A stretch of DNA of 64,000 nt, from contig NC_133157.1 of assembly GCF_040802235.1 (NCBI RefSeq), forward strand, positions 31,885,501 through 31,949,500, written 5' to 3'. This DNA comes from Manis javanica. Its lineage: Eukaryota; Chordata; Mammalia; Pholidota; Manidae. Shown here piece by piece: positions 23,755 through 33,500 of this stretch. The stretch's first letter is position 1. Every line of letters starts with the position of its first letter. A program made the translations under genes and the position numbers. The notes beneath the pieces are model-generated. The model did not search any database. It worked only from the letters and a program-made list of their open reading frames with translations, and was not told the origin of the DNA.

Positions 23755-23956
23755 CTTCCTCCCCTTCTTGCCTTTCTACCCCTCACCCCTTCCTCTGCCC
23801 TCCCACCTCTTTCCTCTCCCTCCTCCTCCCCTCTCCTCCTCTCCTCCTTCCCCGATTCCTGCCCCTGCTTCACTTCTTGCTTTCTCCCCTCTTGCCCCTT
23901 CCTCACCTTACCCCTGCCCAGAGCTGGGCACCTCCACCCCTTCCCCTCCCCCACCC
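23755..23956 (+). repeat. Pyrimidine-rich (CCT/CTT) low-complexity tract
   Basis: About 200 bp is nearly all C and T on this strand, with runs such as CCTCCTCCCCTCTCCTCCTC. It is simple-sequence DNA, and the apparent reading frames in it are artefacts. Confidence 0.9.
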
Positions 23957-24014
23957 GGGGAAGGGGTGCTGCTCTGCAGTTGACCCAGCACTGTGTACCC
24001 TCTGGTTCCCACCT

Positions 24015-24140
24015 GGCTGCACCACGGAACCACCTGAGCAGCTTCTGAAAAATATTGGTGCTGAGCCCCACAACCAGTCAGTTGTGGGGCATGGCATGGG
24101 CATTCTGATACACGGAGAGAGTTGGGGACAGAGGACTGAC
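24015..24140 (+). mobile_element. MER5-like hAT DNA transposon fragment
   Basis: CACCTGAGCAGCTTCTGAAA, the middle piece GCTGAGCCCCACAACC and GGGCATTCTGATACAC follow the MER5A consensus pattern. Confidence 0.55.
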
Positions 24141-24830
24141 TTGGTCAGGCTGAAGTGGGGTACTGGAGCCAGAGCCAGGAATGAAAACTGCCTGCCCTGG
24201 AGCATCCTCTCACTCCAAGCCAAGCTCAGTTTAGAGATGAGATGAAACGTCAGAGAGGTTAACTAACTTGCCCAAAGTCACACAGCTGCTGAATAATTAA
24301 GCTATGCTCAAGTCTTAGAGGTGCAAACTGCAAAATAGGGAGGGTTCCTTCCCACTCGCCTCCCCCAAGGACCCAGGGGAAAGGGCAGACCTAGCCTTAT
24401 GGTTGGCTCCCTGAGTGGTATAGGTCCCAACAGCATTGCTCCAAGGAAAGGAAAATGGGAGAAGGAACCATCCGCTTGACAGGCTGTAGCAGGGGCTGGT
24501 GGGGGTACGGGTGGGGGTGTCACCTCAAAGTCTGGGGCTGCTGCTTCCTTCCCACATCCCCCTTCTTCCCGAAAGGCTTTGGGGCCCACCCCTGGTGTTA
24601 GGTTCCTGGCCCTGCATCACAGCTGTCGCCCCCATCCCTAGGGGCTGCTGTCCTCCAGGGCTGGAAGATCTGATCCCTCACAGCCCCACCTTCTAACGCC
24701 AGGGGATTAGAAGGGATTCTTGCTCAAAGCATCCCTCTCCCAGACACTAGGCCCCTAGCAAGGTGAGGTGCATGCTGCATTCTATAGGGGAGGGGAAAGG
24801 AACTACTCAGGCAACCTCCCTGGGGTATCA

Positions 24831-24862
24831 GGTCCCCAAATATAAAGGTCCCCAAATATAAA
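24831..24862 (+). repeat. Perfect 16-bp tandem duplication
   Basis: GGTCCCCAAATATAAA occurs twice, at 24831-24846 and 24847-24862, with no mismatch. Confidence 0.97.
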
Positions 24863-24963
24863 GACTCCCCCACTTCACCCCAAAGTGGGAGGCACACACT
24901 CACTTCTACAGAATTCCTGAGTTCAGGGCTACTAACCATCCCCACCCCCACTCAGAACCTCAC

Positions 24964-25136
24964 CTCCCAGGCACCGCTATCCTCTTGCTGTTTCTCAGCT
25001 CAGTCTCCCATGGGCATGAGGTCATATTGCACAGAAAGCTCCTTGTTGAGCAGGGAGATGGAGAATTTACCACCATTTTCACACACATTCTGGTCCCACA
25101 CAAGGCATTCAACCACATGTGACAGGTTAAACAAAG
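24964..25136 (-). other. Unassigned exon-like antisense segment
   Basis: Read on the minus strand, a polypyrimidine run (CCCCTTCCTTCCCC) leads to an acceptor-like CCAG ending at 25137. It is followed by 44 sense codons with GC-rich third positions, including a GGKFSISLLNKELSVQYDLM stretch and ending PMGD, and a TGA at 25000-25002. A donor-like GAG|GTGAGG follows at 24964/24963. I do not recognise the peptide. It could be a terminal exon of an unknown transcript, an old pseudogene piece or chance. Confidence 0.3.
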
Positions 25137-25599
25137 CTGGCATGTTGATGTGTGGGGAAGGAAGGGGACAGTGGTTTCCCGCCCCCCACCCCCATCAGTG
25201 ATAAGGCCCAATAGAAGGTGCTGGCAGATGGGCCCAGCTTTGGGGCCAGACCCACTGTATAGTTCTCTTGCTAGGGGCCCCCAGTTAGGTGATCACTGCT
25301 CAAGCCTCAGTTCCCCACGTGTGCAATTCAAAAACTAGTAGGGGGGGTCTCCCCCAAAAGGACCAGGGTTAGAGGGAGGAAGGGGCAGGAGAATGAGGAC
25401 AGGCACACACACGCAGCAGGAAAGGTCCCAGGTTGTGTCTACTGGAGAGGCCTTCAAAGGCCTCCGCTCTGGCCCATCAGTCATATGTCTATGGCACCAA
25501 GAGAGGCCCCTGTCAAGTCAGCCTTTCCCCAAACACAGTCCTGGCCACCTGCCATCATGGCACAGGGTGGGAAGGTGCGGATACAAAGTCTGGGAGGGC

Positions 25600-25830
25600 A
25601 GCTGGGAAGGCTTCCTGGGGAGCGTGTTGGTGCTAAGCCCAGGAGGAAGAATGAGTCAGTGTAGACAGAAAGACGATGCGGGGAGAGAATTCCTGGCAGA
25701 GGGGACAGTGAGCAAAGGCACAGCGGTGTGAGAGTGCGAGGGGTGGGCACTGTGTCAGAGATACCGGCCCAAGCCACAGGGGTTATCAAACACTTACACG
25801 CCTTCGCCTTGGGAAGGTTAGGGTGCCCGC
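25600..25830 (-). mobile_element. L2 LINE fragment, antisense
   Basis: GAATTCCTGGCAGAGGGGAC then GTGAGCAAAGGCACAGCGGT fits an antisense L2. Confidence 0.55.
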
Positions 25831-26149
25831 TCCCAGGTATAATTAAAAATAAGGCAATATTGAACATAAGTATAAAGGACTTCCACAATGTTCCAATTTC
25901 TCCATATGATTTTTTGAAACATCAAATATCCAACTCCTTTATGCTGATACCAGAAGCATGCATTCAGTCAGCCGGCTGAGCAGTCCAGCTCCAAGGAGCC
26001 TGGATCAGGGCCACACGCAGAGGCTTTGTGGGCCATAGGAGGGGCTGGGCTTCTGGCAGTAAGCAGGGAGCCCGCCCAGCTCAGCAGGGGAGTAGCACAA
26101 GGACCAGTGAACACTCAGTCGCAGGCTTTGGCCCCAGCTGTCCTAAGGA

Positions 26150-26600
26150 GATACTCAGGAGCCCACAAGTACTTAGCCACTCTAGATGCAATTTTCTTAC
26201 CTGTTAAATGAGGGTAATAATAGTGGCTAAATAAAAGGTTTCTTAGGATAAAATAAAATATCTAAAATACATATTAATCTGTTACCACTCAACAAAAATA
26301 TATTGAGTGCCTATTATGTGCCAGGCACTGTTCTAAGCCTTTGAAACACACCACTGAACAAAACAAAGAGCTCTTCTCGAGAAGGATGGTATGATGGAGT
26401 GGCTGTGAGCTTGGGAACCACGCTGCCTGGAGCTGAATTACTAGCTAAGTAATCTTCAAGTACTTAACCTCCCTGTGCCTCAGCTTCCTTAAGTGTACAA
26501 TAGGCGGGTAGTAGTGTAACCTCATAGGCCTGTGTGACAGGTAAAGTAAGGTAATGTATTTAAGGGGCCTAGAACAGTGCCTGGTTCGGCCTCAGGAGGT
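26150..26600. mobile_element. Cluster of MIR and L2 fragments
   Basis: A sense MIR end lies at about 26150-26240 (TTAAATGAGGGTAATAATAG). An antisense L2 end lies at about 26285-26375 (TATTATGTGCCAGGCACTGT). Another sense MIR lies at about 26385-26600 (GGTATGATGGAGTGGCTGTG, CCTAGAACAGTGCCTGG). Confidence 0.7.
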
Positions 26601-27049
26601 GATTCTATTAAAAGGCTGGGCTTACCCTGTCACCTGCCAATTGCCTGCCTTGGTCGCGTTGGCCAAAGCCTGCGAGACTGGGCAGCAGCGCCTCCTACTG
26701 GTCACCGAGGGAAGAAGGGCTGTACTGATACTGAAACCACCCTCCCTGCTCTTTTTCTCCTGATCGACTGGGAAACCTCAGAAATTTCGTCCACCCGCTC
26801 GGTTTATCTGGCGCTACTCCTGCGGCGGGCTCTGCACGCGCACTTTACCGGGCCGGTAAATTAGACTGGCTCACCTAATTCTCAAACTGCTCTCAGGCAG
26901 ACACAGTTACTGTTTCCATTTCACCAAGGGGGAAACTGAGGCTACCAAGAGGTCGAGTCCCTGGTCCCATGACACGACGCGAGGAAGCGGTGGGACGTGA
27001 AGGCAGGCGGCTCTGACTGTCCTTAGCCTCCACTTGGTCGCCCAGCGGT

Positions 27050-27450
27050 CCGCCCCAATCACTGCGGCGTGTGTGCGCCAGGGCGCGCACCTGTACTGTG
27101 CGCGTGTGCGCGCCCCGAGACCAGCCCCGGGGGGCCAGGAGGGTGCGGAAGGAGGGGTGGCCCCCGCGGGGCGCGCGGGCGGGGCATGTGCCGGGCTCCG
27201 GCCCCGCCCGCCGGCCCCGCCCGCCGGGCTGCTCGGGAGGAGGCGGCGGCGCTGGGCGCGGGGACTCGGCCGGCGGCGAGGAGCGCGGAGCCGGAGCCGG
27301 ACGCCACCGCCGCCGCTGCCACCTGCGCGGCCGTCATCAAGGTAGGGCGGCCCGCGCCGCCAGCCGTGCCTTCCTGGTCTACGCGACGTGTCCGCGCTGC
27401 ACCTCCCGGCTACAGCGCCCCGGGAGGGATGCTGGGGCTCGGCGCGCCGC
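27050..27450 (+). promoter_or_regulatory. CORO2A: CpG island, probable CORO2A promoter
   Basis: This is the only strongly CpG-dense stretch in the window, with many CG pairs and GC boxes. A GGGCGGGG sits at 27177-27184, and a 13-bp unit GGCCCCGCCCGCC is duplicated in tandem at 27200-27212 and 27213-27225, giving two Sp/KLF-type sites. There is no TATA box. The position, about 5 kb downstream of TBC1D2 on the same strand, is where the CORO2A start is expected from the human arrangement. The exact start sites cannot be read from the sequence. Confidence 0.8.
27186..27341 (+). other. CORO2A: Probable CORO2A exon 1 (left border unknown)
   Basis: The CpG island contains a consensus donor, ATCAAG|GTAGGG, with the last exon base at 27341. 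In the standard model this exon is 5' UTR and splices to the acceptor before 51087. That would place AAG before the ATG, a good initiation context with A at -3. The stretch from an ATG at 27186-27188 to 27341 is 52 open codons in frame with the coronin start. The true 5' end of the exon is unknown and the splice partner is inferred. Confidence 0.6.
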
Positions 27451-29169
27451 GGGAATCCGGCGGGGCGCGGTTTACCTGGACTCCAGCACCTCCGCGAGAC
27501 CTTGCACAAAACACTGCCCCTCCCTAGGCCTCAGTTTCCCTGTTGGGGTAGGGGCGGAAATATGGACCCTTCCTCGTCAGCTGTTGGGAGGGGCCGCCCC
27601 AAGATCCAGGCTCCCGACGCCTCGGGCCCGGCTGGGCACTGTCTGCACCGCCCACCACCTCTCCGCCTGCAGTAAGGGCCGCTCACCGTGGGTGTGGCGA
27701 GCCGGTCCCGACAGGCCCCCCTGTGGCCTGTGAGGCGGGACTCGTGTCGGGGCTCTGCTTCTCCTCTCTGGGTGACCTGCTGGGCCTCAGCTTCCCGGTA
27801 CGGGAAAAGGGAAGTGGGGTCATCCCCAGGACCCTGTTGAGCCAGCCTGGGCATGCAGGGTGGGGCGCTCATGGTCTGCCCGCCAAGTCTGCCCCGGTCT
27901 GGGGCTTGGGAGCCCCGGTTCTAGGTGCTGGGGCCACCAGCCACAGACTTGCCTGGACCAACCCCATGCAGGCACCTGGATTTAGGGAATGGTACTGGAA
28001 CGGTCCCTTCCACTTCCCTGTCCCAGCAGATGTGATAGGACTACCTTACATCCATGTGTGGATCCCAGTAAAAGAGCTGGGGGAGGAGGAGGGCGTGGAG
28101 GATGGGTCTGAGACAGAGCACATGTCTGAGGGACTGTGGCTTCAGGCTCTCTGGGTAAAGCAGACCTCTGGCACCTGGCCCAGCCACTCAGTAAGATCCC
28201 CATGAATGCTCTCGCTGCCCCACTGCACACCCCTTATGATGGGGATCTCACTAACTGTAAACTGAGCTGGAATTTGCCTGTCCTGCTCTGGGCACACAGA
28301 CAACATCTGACTCCTTCTCCCCCACCCTGGGGCAATCGTCCTGTCCTTAAATCTGCTGGCCTCCAGGCTGGACAGGCCCAGGTCCGGCACTGTTTCTGCT
28401 GCCAGAGCCAAAGGGAGCACAGGCAAGATGAGGGAAATGAGGTGTCTGCCCCACATCGGGTGGTACTCAGCCTGGGGCTTGCTGAGAATGACCTGCGTCA
28501 GTCCCAGAAAGGGTCCCAGCGCCTGCTGCACTTGGTGCCCCTGCGGGTTAGCTGCTGGCCTAGAGGTCTGCAGTGAGGTGAACAGCCCCACCAGGCCCTG
28601 CCTGCCACAGGTCCTCTTTGCCGTCTTCTCTTCTTGCTGCCCTGATTCGAAATGTTTCTGAGAATCAAGTCTGGGCCTTCAGGTCTTTCTTGTCCCCCTC
28701 ATGAGTTGCCCCTCACCGAGGAGCTTTCTTACAGCCAAAAGTAGGGAGAGGCTGCCTGATCAGGTGGTGAGCTCTTTGTCATTAGAGGTATGCAAGCAGA
28801 GCCAGGATGAGCACTTGCTGGGGGTGAGCTACCTTTGACTGTGAGTCTAAGATTCTAGGGCTGAAGTAGGGTGACCATGACTTTGCTTTTTGGCCATGGG
28901 GAAGCTGCACAGAACTTGGAACTAGACCACAATTGTTATCGTCCCCTCGTAAAAATAGACTAAGTGTCTGTGCTGTCACTCAAGTGTAGCTCCAAAGCAC
29001 AAGCTTAAGTGATACCTAAGTCTCCGGCCATCTCTGTGTTTGTATAATCTAGGCCCTGTTTTCCTGCGAGGCTAATGCGAGGTGTGTTGGTCTGTTTTAG
29101 GGGCATGGCAGATTCCAGTTATTAAAAAATCATCTTATGCTAGTAATTTTAAAATTCACTGTGAAGTTA

Positions 29170-29330
29170 TAGAATGTGAAATTATGGAAGCTGAAAGGGA
29201 TCTTAAGATATTATCTCATCCAATCCCCCATTTGACAGATAGGCATCCCCTATCCCTAGAGGGAATGTGACTTATCAAAGATCACACAGCAAACCAGCCA
29301 CCAGGCCCAGGGATCCTGATTCCAAGCTGA
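29170..29330 (-). mobile_element. MIR SINE, antisense
   Basis: Antisense MIR: TATTATCTCATCCAATCCCC, ATTTGACAGATAGGCATCCC and CAAAGATCACACAGCAAACC. Confidence 0.65.
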
Positions 29331-29789
29331 GAGAGTATGTGTTTGTTGGTTTGAAAATACATACCACTTAGTAAGTTGTTTGTATATTTGTTTGAAAACA
29401 TACCATATAGTAAATGAAAACAGTCTGTATTTATTCCTAGAAAATTAGCAAAAATGAATTTAAAAAGATAAACCTCTGTGCTGGCAAGGTTGTGGGGATT
29501 CTGGGGTGGCATTTTATTTTGCAGGGCAATCAGGCAGCCTGTTACAAAACTCCATGAAAATGATCCTTACTACCCTTTGCCCTAGCCTTCTACTTTGAAG
29601 GCTTTATCCTACTTTGAAGAGAGATGAGTGTAGTACTCTTACCTGGTAGAGGTTTTCTTACAGTTGAAGAAGCTCTTGGTGTTATAGCTGAGGCTTAATA
29701 AACATTTCAGTTGAAAAGTACAGATTAAAAAATAGTGGCATTAAACCTTACATTGCTAGAGTCTGGCCAGCATAGAAGTAAAGTGGTCC

Positions 29790-29960
29790 TGAGGAAAAGC
29801 CACAAGACTAAAGTCAGGAGATACAGATTCCAGCAGGAATTCTTCCTCTCCCCCACTGTGTGAACTTGGGTAAATCCCTTCCCCTTTCTGGGCCTCACTT
29901 TTGCCATCTGGGAAATGGGGTCGATTCAGTGATTGATGAATTTCTTTCAGCTTTCACAAC
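29790..29960 (+). mobile_element. MIR SINE
   Basis: Sense MIR: CACTGTGTGAACTTGGGTAA followed by TCTGGGCCTCACTTTTGCCA. Confidence 0.65.
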
Positions 29961-30734
29961 CCACATTTTAGATTTAGCAAATCCCTGTAACTGATGCCTT
30001 TGTTAGAAGGACAGTGAACATGTTGATAACCACAGACTCTTCCTGCCTCACTCCTGCATTAAATGAATCCACTTAGAGGCAAGCAGCTAGCCTTTCTCCC
30101 CTAGGAAAGGACTTCATTCAGCCTTAGACTTTTGTTATTTCCAAATGGCCTAGTGGGTTGTATGTGAGCTGGGCTGATATTTTGGAGAAGAGCCCTCCAG
30201 ATGGCAGGAACAGGGGACAGAGATCTTTCAGGATAATGAGAAAATAACTCAGCAAGATCCTTTATTTATTATTTCAAGTCTGTGCCTTGCCTCTTTCAGA
30301 ACAGATTAGAGATGCTCTGCAATTACACCTGGTATGAAAAACCAGGAGTTAAGTGACTTCAGTTCTGTGGACAAACATATATTGGGCATCTACTGTGTCC
30401 TAGGCTTTGAGGTGCCTCCCAGGAGTCTGCAGGCTGCCATGGGAAACATATTAGGTTAAAATATGTGAAATGGCCAACACATGACTGTTTTTGACTTCCA
30501 AGAAACAGCAATTTCATTTAGTTACGCCTAAATGAAAAAGGTCTAATTAAAGATCTTTGTGCTTCTTACCGTAATTGAGAGATTGGCAGGGTGTGGTGGG
30601 GACTGGGAAGGTGTGCTTATAAGCTTGGAGAAGTCAAGAGGGAAGGACATGGGTGCCTCACCTTGAAGAATCAGCAGTAATGATAATAGCAGCCAATACT
30701 GAGTACTTGCCCCTTGCCTGATTCTGCCCTGAGT

Positions 30735-31250
30735 GCTTTACCTTCATTCAGTCATTCATCCGTTCATTTATTAAGCATACATTAAGTATTTCCTAGGTGC
30801 TGTTGGTGCGGGGGTCATGACAGTAAACAAAATAGACCAAAAAATCTATCCTAAAGGGGCTTACAGTCTAATTGGAAAAAAAGGCAATAAACAATAGTAA
30901 AATAGACGGTGATAAATGGAGATGGAACAAATAAGCATCGGAGCATGTTTCGGGTATGTGAGGGGGAATGGAAGGAGGGGGTTGCAGTTTTAAATAGGGT
31001 GGTCAAGGGGGGATCATTGAGAAGGTGACTTTTTGGCAAAGGCTTGCAGGAGGTGGGGAAGTGAGCTGGGCTGATATTTTGGAGCAGAGCCATCCAGGTG
31101 GCAGTAACAGGAAGTGCAGAAGCCTTGAGGTAGGACCATGATGCCCAGCAAGTTCTTGGATGAACGAGTTGAGCAGTGTTGCAGAAGGAAGAGGAGACAG
31201 GAGAGAGAGGACATGGGTCTGACTGGGTACCCTGTCCCGTGAAACATGGA
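30735..31250 (-). mobile_element. L2 LINE fragment, antisense
   Basis: It starts at the complement of the L2 3' end (TTCATTCAGTCATTCATCCG, then CTAGGTGCTGTTGG) and runs through CAGTAAACAAAATAGACCAA, GGGGCTTACAGTCTAATTGG and GAGAAGGTGACTTTTTGGC. More L2-like sequence follows at about 31360-31620. Confidence 0.7.
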
Positions 31251-31624
31251 ATCCTATAAATCGGTGAGAGGGGTACTATTTTTATTTCTCTTTTTCAGTT
31301 AAGAAAACAAAGGTACAGAGAGGCTATGTAACTTGCTGAAACATCTCCAAGTTGCTAGGGCTTTCAGTCAAGCACTTGGGGAGCCAGGGAAGCCTTTTGA
31401 ACAAGGAAGGGCGTGGCCAGATTCGAGTGTTCGTGTGCTTCCTCTGGGGCACAGAGAGAAGCGTGTGGAAATAATCCAGACCTGGGGTGATGAGCTGGGC
31501 CTGGGCAGTGAACTAGTGAATGTGGGGACAGAACGTCGGCTGAGCCCAGTGCTGAGGGTGAGGTGGGAGGCCCAGCCTAGATGAACAGGAAAAGGAGGGG
31601 GAAGCCAGGCTGGTCTTGGGCTTA

Positions 31625-32050
31625 TTAGCAAACACTTAATACAATTCCTATGCCCCAGGCATACAGATGTTACATACAGTAACCCATTCAAACCTCAAAG
31701 CAATCTATAGGATAGATATTACTACCTGTTACCATCCCCATTGTTTTAAATGGGTGTATTATATTGTATATAAGTTTTATCAGTAAAGTCAACTTACAAA
31801 GAAAGTATATTTTTTTCCAGAATAAATATATGATGATAAGGGAGAATTTAGAAAAAAAGGAAAATAGAAGATACATTACCCATGTCTTCTTTTTTCATCT
31901 CAGATAATGAATATAAATATTTTGGTGTATCTACTTTGTCTTATTTCTACTATTATCCCCACTTGACAGAAGAGCATTGAGGCCCAGAGGTTGAGCGGCT
32001 TGCCCAGGGTCATACATTTGAATCTGTTGCGTCTGGCTCCAGGGTCCAGG
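31625..32050 (-). mobile_element. MIR fragments, antisense, around an A/T-rich spacer
   Basis: MIR-like pieces are at about 31625-31745 (CCTATGCCCCAGGCATACAG) and about 31930-32040 (CCACTTGACAGAAGAGCATT, GGCTTGCCCAGGGTCAT). The A/T-rich stretch between them is unassigned. Confidence 0.6.
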
Positions 32051-32564
32051 GTCCAGGTCCAGATCACTATGCTGTGCCGCCCACAGGTGGACCCTGGGAC
32101 GTGCTCACCCTCACTGCCATCCCCACCCCAGCATCATTTCACATATCAGGAAAGTGAGACCCAGTGCAAGACAGGGCCTTGCTCGCATCTCTCAACCAGC
32201 TGGGAGCAGATATGAGGTATCATTCTAACAAGAAGAAATCGGGAGCTAAGAACTTGGGCGGGGTTGATGTGCCAGCTGCTTCCAGCCTGGCCTGGAGCCT
32301 GGAGCTCGCAGGGGTTGGCAAGTGGTGTGACCCTGCCTACAGGGAGAGCTGGGGGCTGCCAGGGCAGGCCTGTGTTCCCAGAGCCCTGGAGTCTCATCCC
32401 TCCAGCCAGCTCTGGGTGAGATGTGGCCAGGAGAGTGGGGAGAGGTTTGGGGCTTTGCCAAACCTGCAGGCCCCCTGGGAGTTGTCTCTTGTACTCTGTG
32501 CATTTATTTCTGGTTTTTGTGCTAGCAAACTCCTGAGCTGCCTGCTGCCAGGGATGCAGCCCTG

Positions 32565-32725
32565 GCTTTGAGTCCCAGCACAGCCACTGGGTGAGCCTTG
32601 GCTGGGGTCTTCCTCTCCCCACCTACAAAATGGCATCATACTGGTGAAGGGAGATAGGAGAGTGCTGGCACTGAGTATGGCACATGGGAGCACTCAACAG
32701 AGAGCCAACTATGGTTGCTATTCCT
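32565..32725 (+). mobile_element. MIR SINE fragment
   Basis: Sense MIR pattern TTTGAGTCCCAGCACAGCCA then CTCCCCACCTACAAAATGGC and GGGAGCACTCAACAG. Confidence 0.55.
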
Positions 32726-33279
32726 AAGGTGACCCCAGGGTGCTGGCCAAGGCTGTGGGATTAAGCCTCCCCCAGCCAGAGCCTCCCACACAACGCACCC
32801 CTTCAAGCTCGGCTGGACCAGGTAGGGCCCAGCCAGTGCAGAGGAGACAGCCGTGAACCTTGGGCAGTGGCTTTGAGTCCAAGATTGCAGATAACAAGGG
32901 ACACAGTGGAAGAAAAGAAGCCCCACCTTTTCTTTTTTTCAGAAGGAGGGACACCTGACTGGGCACTGACGTGTTCTGTAGGCAGGTCCTATTCTTTTAT
33001 GCCCCTTGTCCTCACCTGTAAAGTGGGGAGATTATTTCCTGCCTTAATAATGACAATGGTCTTCATCCCAGCAGCCATCTATTGAGGGAATATGGATGGA
33101 AATAAGCCAGACCCATTCCCACCTTCAAAGGCACACAGCCTGGTGGGGGCTCTAGTTATTACAGGGGAGGCCCAGGAGCCGTGGACCCTCAAGGAGAGGC
33201 AACTAACCCACCTTGGGATGGGGATAGGAGTTGATGGAGGCTCCCTAGAGGAGGTGATGCCTGAGCCTGGTTGTTAGTG

Positions 33280-33500
33280 GGATTTGGAGTCAGCCAGACT
33301 CTGAAGGAGAGGCAAGCAAGAGAGGTCACTAGGTAGCTCGCACCACCTCCTGAGCCTCAGTCTCTTCATCTGTAAAAGGAGCTAATAAATACCTGCTTTC
33401 CCTAATGTACAGGGTGGTTGTGAGGCTCAAAATTGGATAAACAGCATGGAAGCACTTTATGAACTATAAAATGCTAGGCACCTGTTCATTGTTGTTTATT
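33280..33500 (+). mobile_element. MIR SINE
   Basis: Near-full MIR core and right arm: GAGCCTCAGTCTCTTCATCT, GTAAAAGGAGCTAATAAATA, GGTGGTTGTGAGGCTCAAAA and AAATGCTAGGCACCTG. Confidence 0.75.

Larger units (their letters stand above)
22373..27040. other. Intergenic region between TBC1D2 and CORO2A
   Basis: About 4.7 kb without a recognised gene. It contains a 10-base G run near 22674-22683, a pyrimidine-rich tract, a MER5-like piece, MIR and L2 fragments, a 16-bp tandem duplication and an unassigned exon-like antisense segment at 24964-25136. Confidence 0.75.

Noticed and set aside
23710..24071. Overlapping reading frames on both strands
   Set aside because: They are produced by the CCT/CTT-rich tract.
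27071..27733. 220-codon reading frame through the CpG island
   Set aside because: It crosses the probable exon 1 donor, is in a different frame from the coronin start, and has the Arg/Pro/Ala composition expected of random GC-rich DNA.
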